Source of the DNA: Candidatus Dadabacteria bacterium UBA2774
GTDB lineage: Bacteria > Desulfobacterota_D > UBA1144 > Nemesobacterales > UBA2774
DNA: 7,241 bases
Assembly (NCBI GenBank): GCA_002352485.1
Contig: DEIM01000208.1
Coordinates: forward strand, 5,836-13,076
Direction: 5' to 3'
Numbering within the stretch: position 1 is the stretch's first letter; every line of letters starts with the position of its first letter. The notes below the pieces were generated by a model. It saw only the letters and a program-made list of their open reading frames with translations. It was not told the DNA's origin and did no database searches. The position numbers were made by a program, and so were the translations under genes. Positions 1 to 5,506 of this stretch are shown in pieces.

Positions 1-140
1 GCGGCCTCCATGACGCCGCCCATAGCACCGCATACGAGTGTGAGGTCCCTTTTGGCGATTTCTTTGCCGACTATTTCCGCAGTGGCGCACTCTTCCTCGC
101 TTGCCACGCCTGCTCCTATGACTCCGATTAAGATTTTCAT
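1..140 (-). CDS. TIGR00725/SLOG-type nucleotide-binding protein (N-terminal part, cut by window edge)
   Basis: Only the first 46 codons are in the window; the gene continues past position 1. The translation begins MKILIGVIGAGVAS and continues to a glycine-rich CGAMGGVMEA stretch at about residues 37-46. An initial beta-strand with GVIGxGxAS, a helix rich in Glu and Ala, then a second strand ending in CGxxGGVMEA is the pattern of the TIGR00725 proteins. These are Rossmann-like members of the SLOG/LOG superfamily, related to lysine-decarboxylase-like and molybdenum-cofactor-carrier proteins, and are expected to bind a nucleotide-type ligand in the cytoplasm. The exact substrate is not known for this subgroup. 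The ATG is preceded by AGGGA (minus strand, 154-150) about 9 nt upstream. The gene is divergent from the symporter at 261, so the two probably share a promoter region. The family call is fairly secure; the function is not. Confidence 0.75.
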   Translation of the reverse strand, partial: MKILIGVIGAGVASEEECATAEIVGKEIAKRDLTLVCGAMGGVMEA

Positions 141-211
141 TTTAATTTATCCCTTTTTGAATTATCCCTTGGGGCTATATATTATTCTAGAGCGCAGTCG
201 AGTACAAGCGA

Positions 212-239
212 TTGAACTTACTTTAAACATAGGTACTAT
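212..239 (+). promoter_or_regulatory. Weak candidate sigma-70-type promoter for the symporter
   Basis: TTGAAC (212-217) and TACTAT (234-239) are separated by 16 bp, and each matches the consensus at four of six positions. Transcription would start near 246 and leave a short leader before the ATG at 261. The 141-260 gap is the only space between two divergent genes, so promoters for both must be in or near it. No clear operator is visible there. This is a by-eye match and could be chance. Confidence 0.2.
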
Positions 240-260
240 GGGCCGAATTCTTAAACAATT

Positions 261-1847
261 ATGAATTATCTAGATTGGACAGTAGTCGTAGTATACGGAG
301 CATGCCTGATATTATTCAGCTGGCATTTGAGTAAGAAGCAGGAGAATGTGGAAGACTATTATCTCGGGGGCCGGAATATCCCCTGGTGGGTTATAGGTGT
401 CTCCACCATGGCCACTCAGCTGGGCGCAATCAGCTTCATATCCGCCCCTGCCTTTGTAGCCCTTAAGCCCAATGGAGGGCTCAAGTGGCTCGGATTTGAA
501 TTCGCCATTCCCGTTGCCATGGTGTTTGTCATGATCTTCATCCTCCCTGTCATTCACAGTGCTCAGGTTGTGAGCGTCTATGAATACCTGGAGAAACGTT
601 TTGACGCCTCTACGCGCTCAATTGTGAGCCTGATATTTCAAATCAGCCGCGCGCTTGCGACAGGTGTGGCAATATATGCCATCGGGATAGTTCTCTCCGC
701 GATCCTAAATGTGCCACTCTTTCCTACGATAGTTATAATCGGCACCGTAACCATAATATATGACGTTTGGGGTGGTATCAGGGCTGTCGTTTATAGTGAT
801 TTAGTGCAGATGGGTGTGCTAACTATTGGGATATTTATAGTTGGTATAACCGCTTATCGACTGTTGGGGGGTTGGGAGAACCTGTTCTCGGGTATCGAGG
901 TCGGGCGTCTTAAGATACTTAATTTTGACAAACACGGATTTGGGGACGGCGAGGACTTTAGCTTTTGGGCGCTACTATTCGGCGGTTTCTTTTTGTACGT
1001 GTCCTACTATGGGTGCGATCAGAGCCAGATACAAAGAGAGTTATCCGCAAAATCAGAGGATGACGCAAAGAAGTCTCTCATGTTTAACGGCGTAGTGCGC
1101 GTGGTGCTTGTTGTGTCTTATCTTTCGATGGGCCTCATTATAGGGGCCTTTGCTCTTCAGAACCAGGAGTTTATGAACCTGATACCCAAAGACAAGGTCG
1201 ATTATATGGTGCCAATATTTGTCCTCAATTACCTTCCGCACGGGCTTATTGGGTTTATTGTGGTAGCACTGCTCGCGGCTTTTATGTCGAGTCTTGACTC
1301 ATCAATAAATTCTCTTAGCGCAGCGTCCATGAAGGACCTTTATCAAAGATATATAAGACCCGAGGCAGAGGACAGGCATTACTTCATATGGTCTAAAATA
1401 CTCACGGTTTTCTGGGGCATAGTGTGCACAGGGTTTGCGTTTTTGGTGGGAAGTATTTCGGATACGGTAATAGAGGCGATAAATAAAGTGGGCTCGGTAT
1501 TCTACGGCCCTGTGCTAGCGGCGTTTGTGCTCGGGATATTGTTTAAGAGGGCAAGCGCTACAGGGGTAAAGCTAGGAGTGCTAACGGGCGTGGGGGTAAA
1601 TCTCATGCTATGGAAATGGTTCCCCGGGGTTTCGTGGCTCTGGTGGAACGTTACGGGCTGCCTGAGCGCTATCGCAATCGGGTATATTTGGAGTCTCGGG
1701 TTCCCGCATAGCGGTAGTGTTGAAGCTTATAAGAGAGACGAGTCAAAGCCCAAGATTAATTGGAAACCCAGATACATATTTTTGGTGCTCTATTTTATCG
1801 CGATAATAGTCCTGAGTTATGTGTTTGAGCGGCTCTGGCTTAAATAA
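261..1847 (+). CDS. Sodium:solute symporter (SSS family, TC 2.A.21)
   Basis: This is a 528-residue inner-membrane protein, the usual size for the SSS/SLC5 family, which couples uptake of a small solute to the sodium gradient. The N-terminal helix (about 5-22) is followed by the family signature YYLGGRNIPWW (33-43). The first core helix is STMATQLGAISFISAPA (48-64). DVWGGIRAVVYSDLVQ lies at 168-183, and YYGCDQSQIQRELSAKS at 249-265. MSSLDSSINSLS (342-353) carries the paired serines expected at the Na2 sodium site. The TQLGAISFISAP wording resembles the NIS/SMVT-like branch (iodide, multivitamin, monocarboxylate transporters), so an anion or organic acid is a plausible substrate. Sequence alone does not decide it. 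The start has no good Shine-Dalgarno site, and its ATG overlaps the TGA of a tiny upstream frame. No metabolic gene beside it reveals the substrate. The family is confident; the substrate is open. Confidence 0.93.
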   Translation: MNYLDWTVVVVYGACLILFSWHLSKKQENVEDYYLGGRNIPWWVIGVSTMATQLGAISFISAPAFVALKPNGGLKWLGFEFAIPVAMVFVMIFILPVIHSAQVVSVYEYLEKRFDASTRSIVSLIFQISRALATGVAIYAIGIVLSAILNVPLFPTIVIIGTVTIIYDVWGGIRAVVYSDLVQMGVLTIGIFIVGITAYRLLGGWENLFSGIEVGRLKILNFDKHGFGDGEDFSFWALLFGGFFLYVSYYGCDQSQIQRELSAKSEDDAKKSLMFNGVVRVVLVVSYLSMGLIIGAFALQNQEFMNLIPKDKVDYMVPIFVLNYLPHGLIGFIVVALLAAFMSSLDSSINSLSAASMKDLYQRYIRPEAEDRHYFIWSKILTVFWGIVCTGFAFLVGSISDTVIEAINKVGSVFYGPVLAAFVLGILFKRASATGVKLGVLTGVGVNLMLWKWFPGVSWLWWNVTGCLSAIAIGYIWSLGFPHSGSVEAYKRDESKPKINWKPRYIFLVLYFIAIIVLSYVFERLWLK

Positions 1848-1933
1848 GCACTTGATTTATCATGAGGTTTTAATACATTCTTATACTATCTTTGATTTAA
1901 TAACTGTAGTAGGCTGTGCGAAGTCAATATCAT

Positions 1934-1940
1934 GGGGGGA
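1934..1940 (+). promoter_or_regulatory. Ribosome binding site that sets the start at 1948
   Basis: GGGGGGA lies 7 nt before the ATG. It favours 1948 over the earlier in-frame start at 1819, which lies inside the end of the symporter gene and would place about 43 unlikely residues ahead of a good signal peptide. Confidence 0.6.
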
Positions 1941-1947
1941 CTTAGAT

Positions 1948-2613
1948 ATGAATATATTGAGAAGAACTGTAGCGCTAATGTTAATACTTATGGTTACCGT
2001 GTCTTTCGCCGGGGCACAGGAAGAGGCGGCTGATCTAGCGCCGCTTGGTTTTCAGTTCGGCATTTCTAAAAAAGATGCCAAAAAGCTTATTGATTCAAAG
2101 GGTAAAAGGATAGTAGAAGACAAGGTCGACTCGAAAAAAATTAGAATGATAGTAATGCAGGGAGTTATAGTAGACATTCCTGTAAATCCCAAAGGCCTAG
2201 ATGTGCAGACCAGTCTCGAGTTCTATAATAAAAAACTTCTTTCCACCTCGCTTATATTTAATGCGGAAGACTCTCCGACTGAAGAGTGGATTGAGGAGGC
2301 GTTCTCGGAATACTTAAATGACCGATATGGTGCGCCCACTGAAACAGACGAAATGATGTATTTTAAAAGCTGGACCTGGCACTTACCGAAAGTAAAGCTC
2401 GTGCTGCACACAAATACCAAAAATAATGTAGTCAAGGTCGATTATACTTATCAGCCTATCAACCAGGCAAAGTTTGAAAAAGAGCTTAATCAGAAAAGAG
2501 GGGATAAAGCACAAGATCCAGCCAAGCAGATGTTCCTTGACGGGGATTATAGTAAGCCCACCAATTACGACGACCGTTATAGAACGCCCGATTATTCGAG
2601 CTATGAAGAATAG
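1948..2613 (+). CDS. Secreted (periplasmic) protein of unknown function
   Basis: This is a 221-residue protein. The frame opens further upstream, but the ATG at 1948 is chosen because GGGGGGA (1934-1940) sits 7 nt before it and a typical Sec signal begins there: two arginines (R5, R6), a hydrophobic core (about 8-20) and a probable cut after AGA (21-23). The mature part begins with a conserved-looking FQFGISKKDAKKLI (35-48). It later has SLEFYNKKLLSTSLIF (89-104) and EYLNDRYGAP (121-130), then a Trp pair (SWTWH, 141-145). The FGxS...DAKK start, strand-rich middle and RYGxP near the end recall small periplasmic alpha/beta proteins that are usually annotated as hypothetical. It has no cysteine. 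The last 25 residues are rich in Asp, Tyr and Pro and look disordered. It lies 100 bp after the symporter on the same strand and may be co-transcribed or have its own promoter. I do not recognise a named family. Confidence 0.8.
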   Translation: MNILRRTVALMLILMVTVSFAGAQEEAADLAPLGFQFGISKKDAKKLIDSKGKRIVEDKVDSKKIRMIVMQGVIVDIPVNPKGLDVQTSLEFYNKKLLSTSLIFNAEDSPTEEWIEEAFSEYLNDRYGAPTETDEMMYFKSWTWHLPKVKLVLHTNTKNNVVKVDYTYQPINQAKFEKELNQKRGDKAQDPAKQMFLDGDYSKPTNYDDRYRTPDYSSYEE

Positions 2614-2647
2614 TAGAGTATTTCTGGATACGGGACGACGGGTATTA

Positions 2648-3178
2648 TCAGTACCTAGTACATTTCTTAACAGTCTTTAAATTCTTGTGGTCGGAGCTCA
2701 ATATCCCATAGGCGTGAGCCCACTCATGCTTGAGAAGCGGCAGGGTGCCTTTTCTGTTAAAAGCTTTAAAGCTTGCAATTATTAATCCAGCGCCCGGATC
2801 GAACTCTCCATTACACTTCCCGCCGTGGTACTTACACTCAAACGTTCCGTCAACGACTGCTATCATATATTTCCTAGCTTCTGTGCCGTTGTCCTTTAAA
2901 TCGTAACAACGGCTGAATTGTCTAAACTGCCTGTCGACGTTAGAAAGGATATTCTTTTTGTTAGAAGGAACATTTTTGGCGATGCTGACCTTAAAATTGT
3001 ATTCTGGCGTAACTTCGTACGGTATGTCCTTAAGGTCTTCCTTACTCACCTCCTCGGGGTCAATGGTCTGTGTCCATCTGCCCATGTTGGCGCATGACGT
3101 AGTAAAGGAGACAATTAACAGTAGGCCGAGTGTTAAAATCAACCGTGTATAGAGGCGTGTTGGAATCCGGATAGACAT
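2648..3178 (-). CDS. Predicted lipoprotein with HEWAH zinc-metalloprotease-like motif
   Basis: This is a 176-residue protein. A basic N-terminus (R4, R8, R12), a hydrophobic core (13-24) and FTTSC with Cys29 make a somewhat atypical lipobox, so a membrane-anchored lipoprotein is likely. Near the C-terminus LPLLKHEWAHAYGILSSDH (146-164) contains HExxH (151-155) followed by G158 and H164. This fits a zincin active-site helix, with Glu152 as catalytic base and H151/H155 as ligands; H164 is a possible third ligand. The spacing HExxHxxGx5H is not the standard metzincin one (HExxHxxGxxH). Four other cysteines (91, 115, 122, 173) could form two disulfides, the middle pair in ECKYHGGKC. The gene is 33 bp downstream of the DsbA-like gene on the same strand, so an operon and oxidative folding by that partner are plausible. 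No good Shine-Dalgarno site precedes the ATG. It converges with the gene ending at 2613. Protease activity is inferred from the motif only; the protein is short for a full protease domain. Confidence 0.75.
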   Translation of the reverse strand: MSIRIPTRLYTRLILTLGLLLIVSFTTSCANMGRWTQTIDPEEVSKEDLKDIPYEVTPEYNFKVSIAKNVPSNKKNILSNVDRQFRQFSRCYDLKDNGTEARKYMIAVVDGTFECKYHGGKCNGEFDPGAGLIIASFKAFNRKGTLPLLKHEWAHAYGILSSDHKNLKTVKKCTRY

Positions 3179-3211
3179 AGCTTATTTCAAGTAAAGAGAC
3201 CTGATATTAGA

Positions 3212-3976
3212 CTAATTTGTTTTTTCTAATTGCTCGTCGATGTGCTGCTTAAATACGTCAAAGGGCTGTGCGCCTCTAACGAATGTTCCGGTAATCTCTT
3301 TTCCGTCTTCCGTCCTGCCAATGAAGTAGCTGGGTGTGCCGGTGACGCCGTATTCCTGACCTTCTTTAAAATCAGCCGTGATTTCAGCTTCTTTTGATTT
3401 GTCGTTCACACAGGCATCGAACTTGGCTTTATCGAGCCCAAGCTCGTCCGCCGCGTCAGAGACTGCGGTTGTATTGAGTTTATCCGGGTTTGCGAATAAG
3501 AAGTCGTGCACTTCCCAGTACTTTTCCTGCTCCCCTGCACAGTTTGCGGCAATCGCGGCAGGAACAGCCTGTTTATGGAAAGCAAGCGGATAGTCTCTGA
3601 AAACCAACCGAACTTTTCCTTTACTTATATATTCTTCATCAATTTTACTGATTACGTTGTCGTTTGAGCGTTTACAAAATGGGCATTGATAATCGCTGAA
3701 CTCAACTATGGTGACTGGTGCGTCGAGGTCTCCCTTGATCGGGTCGTCATCGATACTTACCTTTACTTCAGTAGGCTGTTGGCGAGCCGGAGCTGCTGGA
3801 CGGGCGGCTTGGGACGGGCGTTTTTTCAATTCTACAATATCTTCTTGTAAATTTTCCAGCACTTGATTCTGTACAGCTAACTGGATCTTCATATTGTTTC
3901 GCTCAACAAGCGCCCAAGCGCTTAATAAGACACTTAAGATAACGCCTGCGCCGAGTAGAATTAAAAATGTTCTCAT
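3212..3976 (-). CDS. DsbA-family thiol:disulfide oxidoreductase with N-terminal membrane anchor
   Basis: This is a 254-residue protein. Residues 3-23 form a hydrophobic helix with little sign of a cleavage site, so it probably stays as an inner-membrane anchor. Residues about 27-52 look like a short coiled coil, and 54-68 is an Ala/Pro/Arg linker. The thioredoxin-fold domain follows: APVTIVEFSDYQCPFCKRS carries the active site C98-P-F-C101, and VTGTPSYFIG carries the cis-proline loop (T214-P215). This layout matches the Thioredoxin_4/BdbD-like branch of the DsbA family, which makes or rearranges disulfides in secreted proteins. A second pair, C146 and C189, lies in the inserted helical domain and may be a structural disulfide, as in several members of this branch. 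AGGAG (minus strand, 3989-3985) is 8 nt before the ATG. The lipoprotein gene follows after 33 bp. No DsbB/VKOR partner is in the window. The family call is confident; oxidase versus isomerase is not settled. Confidence 0.92.
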   Translation of the reverse strand: MRTFLILLGAGVILSVLLSAWALVERNNMKIQLAVQNQVLENLQEDIVELKKRPSQAARPAAPARQQPTEVKVSIDDDPIKGDLDAPVTIVEFSDYQCPFCKRSNDNVISKIDEEYISKGKVRLVFRDYPLAFHKQAVPAAIAANCAGEQEKYWEVHDFLFANPDKLNTTAVSDAADELGLDKAKFDACVNDKSKEAEITADFKEGQEYGVTGTPSYFIGRTEDGKEITGTFVRGAQPFDVFKQHIDEQLEKTN

Positions 3977-4110
3977 TCTATTGTCTCCTTGTCAGATGAG
4001 TTTTACTTTTATATGAAAAGACTCTAAAACATGCAGCGTCGTGTATTTTCGTTAGTTCTAGATAACAATATAAAATATCGGGTTTTTAATGTAGTATCAA
4101 TTATAGCTTC

Positions 4111-4116
4111 GAGGTG
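4111..4116 (+). promoter_or_regulatory. Ribosome binding site that sets the start at 4124
   Basis: GAGGTG lies 7 nt before the ATG at 4124. The earlier in-frame ATG at 4031 has no comparable site and would add 31 residues with no match to the family's usual N-terminus. Confidence 0.65.
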
Positions 4117-4123
4117 CGATCTG

Positions 4124-4612
4124 ATGAGCGAAAAAGTGAATCAAGATAGTTTGTTGGTAAGGTCTCTGACGTGGTTTGGCTCTAGCAGGGTAGGCGCGTG
4201 GACAATAATAAACCTGGGTACAAGGGTTGACCGCTGGCTAATAAAGGCGAGCGGCGGGAAATACAATTCGACCCTTGCCTGGCCGTGTCTCCTTCTTACT
4301 ACAAAAGGCGCCAAGAGTGGTCTGCCCCGTACGGTGTCTCTAGTCTATTATCAAGACGGGGACGACATTATACTGATTGCCTCTAAAGGTGGAAACGCAA
4401 AGCACCCTTCATGGTATCTGAACCTTGTGGCTAATCCCAAGGTGGAAGTTTTACTCAACGGTGAGACTTTAACATATTCAGCTCACGAACCCTCGGGTGA
4501 AGACCGCGAAAGGTTATGGGCTAAAGCGGTCGAGCTTTATAATGGCTATGATACCTATAAAGAAAGGGCAGGGGAGAGAGAGATACCGGTTGTTGTGCTG
4601 AATAAAATTTGA
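4124..4612 (+). CDS. Deazaflavin (F420)-dependent nitroreductase-family protein (Ddn/DUF385-like)
   Basis: This is a 162-residue protein from the ATG chosen by its Shine-Dalgarno site, close to the usual 130-160 residues of the family. It belongs to the TIGR00026/Ddn group of split-barrel flavin/deazaflavin-binding proteins (FDOR-A). Members use reduced F420 to reduce quinones, nitro compounds or other electrophiles, often at the membrane face. The N-terminal part (about 22-45, SRVGAWTIINLGTRVDRWLIK) is the amphipathic segment seen ahead of the barrel. The core motif LLLTTKGAKSGLPRTVSL (56-73) is the typical LLTTxGxKSGxxR loop that contacts the cofactor phosphates. SKGGNAKHPSWYLNLVANP (87-105) is the second family hallmark, and the end (EIPVVVLN, 153-160) matches the last barrel strand. 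It is divergent from the DsbA-like gene. No F420 biosynthesis gene is in the window, so cofactor use is inferred from family; a few relatives bind FMN or other ligands. Confidence 0.88.
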   Translation: MSEKVNQDSLLVRSLTWFGSSRVGAWTIINLGTRVDRWLIKASGGKYNSTLAWPCLLLTTKGAKSGLPRTVSLVYYQDGDDIILIASKGGNAKHPSWYLNLVANPKVEVLLNGETLTYSAHEPSGEDRERLWAKAVELYNGYDTYKERAGEREIPVVVLNKI

Positions 4613-4634
4613 TTAACCACGAATTAACACGAAT
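4613..4634. repeat. Short tandem direct repeat just after a stop codon
   Basis: TTAACCACGAA (4613-4623) is followed almost at once by TTAACACGAAT (4624 or 4625 to 4634). These are two near-identical units of 10-11 bp, directly after the TGA of the oxidoreductase gene. From memory, ACCACGAA/AACACGAA strings of this kind recur between genes in many unrelated bacteria as dispersed intergenic repeats; I cannot check copy number here. The 38 bp gap otherwise holds only an A/T-rich stretch before the convergent TfoX-like gene. I see no GC-rich terminator in it. Confidence 0.45.
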
Positions 4635-4650
4635 AGTTCAATAAAAAAAA

Positions 4651-4986
4651 CTACTTTTTCTTGGGTGGGAGTGAATTTACAAATTTTATCCCTCGTTCAA
4701 TCCAGGATTTTAAATCTTCGTCCGATTTGCAGCCCTTTGGCTCTACATAAATGTATCCCTTCATGGGTCTTCCGGTAAAGTCCATCGGTCTAGTGTATTT
4801 CTCCTTGAGCGCTTCTTCGTAAGCATTCGGCCCGACGCGCACCACCAGCAGGTTGTCTTGTATGCCACAGCACATGTGACCGTTTACAATGTAGGCGATA
4901 CCACCGAACATCTTCTTTTCGGCAGCGCCCTTGCGCCTGCTAAAGGCTTTATTCAGTCTCTCTGCCAGTTTCTCGTTGTATGCCAT
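4651..4986 (-). CDS. TfoX/Sxy N-terminal domain protein
   Basis: This 111-residue protein consists almost entirely of the TfoX_N domain (PF04993-type). The signature EKKMFGGIAYIVNGHMCCGI (23-42) is the family's MFGGxxxxxxGxMxxGI core. It is followed by LLVVRVGP (46-53), PMDFTGRPMKGYIYVEP (67-83) and a final helix with W95 (LKSWIERGIKFVNSLP). The C-terminal TfoX domain found in competence regulators such as Sxy is absent. Stand-alone N-domain proteins are common in bacteria without natural competence, and their role is unknown. The gene begins 9 nt after the stop codon of the HxlR gene with no strong ribosome site, so it is probably co-transcribed and perhaps translationally coupled. It may therefore belong to the HxlR response. 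Cysteines C39 and C40 lie in the conserved strand. The C-terminus ends in a run of lysines. Confidence 0.88.
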   Translation of the reverse strand: MAYNEKLAERLNKAFSRRKGAAEKKMFGGIAYIVNGHMCCGIQDNLLVVRVGPNAYEEALKEKYTRPMDFTGRPMKGYIYVEPKGCKSDEDLKSWIERGIKFVNSLPPKKK

Positions 4987-4995
4987 AAATATTTT

Positions 4996-5406
4996 CTAAT
5001 CGTCAATTGATTTAAATTTGGTTCGGATACTGTCAATATAGTCCTTACGGTTTTTTCTTATCTTGGCCATTTCTTCAGGAGGTGCCTTAGTGTCAGGGTC
5101 ATACTTAGCACCCCATACCGCAAGCTCAATAATAATTGGGACAAGATCAAGGCACTTTTTAGTCGGGGAATAAATGAACTGTTTCTTATTATCCGGATCT
5201 CTGTGTTTGGATATGATGCCTTCTTTCTCGAGCTTCTTTAGTCTGTCAGAAAGTATGTTTGTAGATATGCCTTCATCTGAGCCCAGGAACTCGGTATAGC
5301 GGTTCTTGTCGAAGTGTAGTATGTCCCTTAGTATTAGCAGGCTCCACCTGTCTCCAAAGATTTCCAGTGAATAAAATATCGGGCAATTTTTTTCCTCTCC
5401 GCACAT
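4996..5406 (-). CDS. HxlR-family winged-helix transcriptional regulator
   Basis: This is a 136-residue protein from the ATG at 5406. The order is typical of HxlR: NCPIFYSLEIFGDRWSLLILRDIL (7-30), a recognition region GISTNILSDRLKKLEKEGII (46-65), a wing (ISKHRDPDNKKQFIYSPT, 65-82) and a C-terminal dimer helix (LVPIIIELAVWGAKY, 88-102). Members bind palindromes as dimers. Cys8 next to Pro9 sits at the place of the redox- or electrophile-sensing cysteine of YodB-like members, so thiol-based sensing is possible; C2 and C85 are further cysteines. An upstream in-frame ATG at 5436 would add ten residues, but it lies inside an operator palindrome and upstream of the likely transcription start, so it was rejected. 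The tail is highly charged. The TfoX-like gene follows after 9 nt, and the VOC gene is divergent. Autoregulation is likely from the palindrome over its promoter. Confidence 0.92.
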   Translation of the reverse strand: MCGEEKNCPIFYSLEIFGDRWSLLILRDILHFDKNRYTEFLGSDEGISTNILSDRLKKLEKEGIISKHRDPDNKKQFIYSPTKKCLDLVPIIIELAVWGAKYDPDTKAPPEEMAKIRKNRKDYIDSIRTKFKSIDD

Positions 5407-5415
5407 CGCAAATAA

Positions 5416-5443
5416 ATTATAACAAATAGCTTGCATATTGCAA
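5416..5443 (-). promoter_or_regulatory. Predicted promoter of the HxlR-TfoX unit, near-leaderless
   Basis: On the minus strand TTGCAA (5443-5438) and a perfect TATAAT (5421-5416) are separated by 16 bp. Transcription would begin about 5408-5409, only two or three nt before the ATG at 5406. There is no Shine-Dalgarno site before that ATG, which agrees with a leaderless or nearly leaderless message. Palindrome 1 overlaps the -35 box and part of the spacer, so a bound regulator would block the promoter. Confidence 0.5.
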
Positions 5444-5449
5444 GTTATT
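5425..5449. promoter_or_regulatory. Palindromic operator 1 (HxlR-gene side)
   Basis: The core CTTGCATATTGCAAG (5430-5444) is an inverted repeat with perfect 6 bp arms around TAT. The symmetry extends outward so that 10 of 12 positions per arm match, with AATA on the left and TATT on the right (centre 5437). It covers the -35 region of the minus-strand promoter. It shares its core arms with operator 2, which makes it a strong candidate for HxlR dimer binding. Binding by HxlR is inference from position and symmetry. Confidence 0.65.
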
Positions 5450-5487
5450 GTGATAGCTTGTTATTGCTTGCATGATGCAAGTAATAA
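5448..5487 (+). promoter_or_regulatory. Candidate promoter region of the VOC gene
   Basis: Two overlapping weak pairs are visible: TTGTGA (5448-5453) with CATGAT (5471-5476) at 17 bp, and TTGTTA (5458-5463) with TAATAA (5482-5487) at 18 bp. In either case palindrome 2 covers the -10 box. The second would give a leader of only about 13 nt that still contains the Shine-Dalgarno site. Neither match is strong, as is common for activator- or repressor-controlled promoters. Confidence 0.3.
5461..5487. promoter_or_regulatory. Palindromic operator 2 (VOC-gene side)
   Basis: The core CTTGCATGATGCAAG (5467-5481) has perfect 7 bp arms around a single G. With flanks TTATTG on the left and TAATAA on the right, 12 of 13 positions per arm match (centre 5474). 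It is the better of the two palindromes and lies 37 bp, centre to centre, from operator 1. An extra half-site, ATAGCTTG (5453-5460), repeats the left arm of operator 1 between the two. Its place over the predicted VOC -10 region suggests repression of that gene. Confidence 0.68.
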
Positions 5488-5494
5488 ATTTTCA

Positions 5495-5500
5495 GAGGAG
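5495..5500 (+). promoter_or_regulatory. Ribosome binding site that sets the VOC start at 5507
   Basis: GAGGAG is 6 nt before the ATG at 5507. It rules out the longer frame beginning with TTG at 5438, which lies within operator 1 and would translate the operators. Confidence 0.7.
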
Positions 5501-5506
5501 AGTATA

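Noticed and set aside
10..264. 84-codon plus-strand frame at the left edge
   Set aside because: It lies mostly antisense to the TIGR00725-like gene, whose translation matches a known family; the plus-strand translation has no recognisable features.
1848..1947. Promoter for the secreted protein gene
   Set aside because: TATACT (1882-1887) is a good -10-like box, but no -35 box lies at a suitable distance; the nearest TTGATT is 24 bp away.
2614..2647. Terminator between the convergent genes at 2613 and 2648
   Set aside because: Only a 4 bp GGTA/TACC pairing with no T-run is visible, and it overlaps the end of the minus-strand gene.
2648..3178. Metzincin assignment for the HEWAH lipoprotein
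   Set aside because: The third His is six residues after the Gly rather than three, so the metzincin consensus is not met; only a general zincin-like motif is claimed.
4031..4123. Longer N-terminus for the deazaflavin-dependent oxidoreductase
   Set aside because: A good Shine-Dalgarno site precedes 4124 and the extra 31 residues are untypical for the family.
4651..4986. Competence regulator Sxy/TfoX
   Set aside because: Only the N-terminal domain is present; the C-terminal TfoX domain is missing, so a competence role is not supported.
5407..5436. ATG at 5436 as HxlR start
   Set aside because: It lies inside operator 1 and upstream of the predicted transcript start, and has no ribosome site.
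5438..5506. TTG start extending the VOC protein by 23 residues
   Set aside because: It would translate through both palindromes; GAGGAG before 5507 and the family length support the later start.
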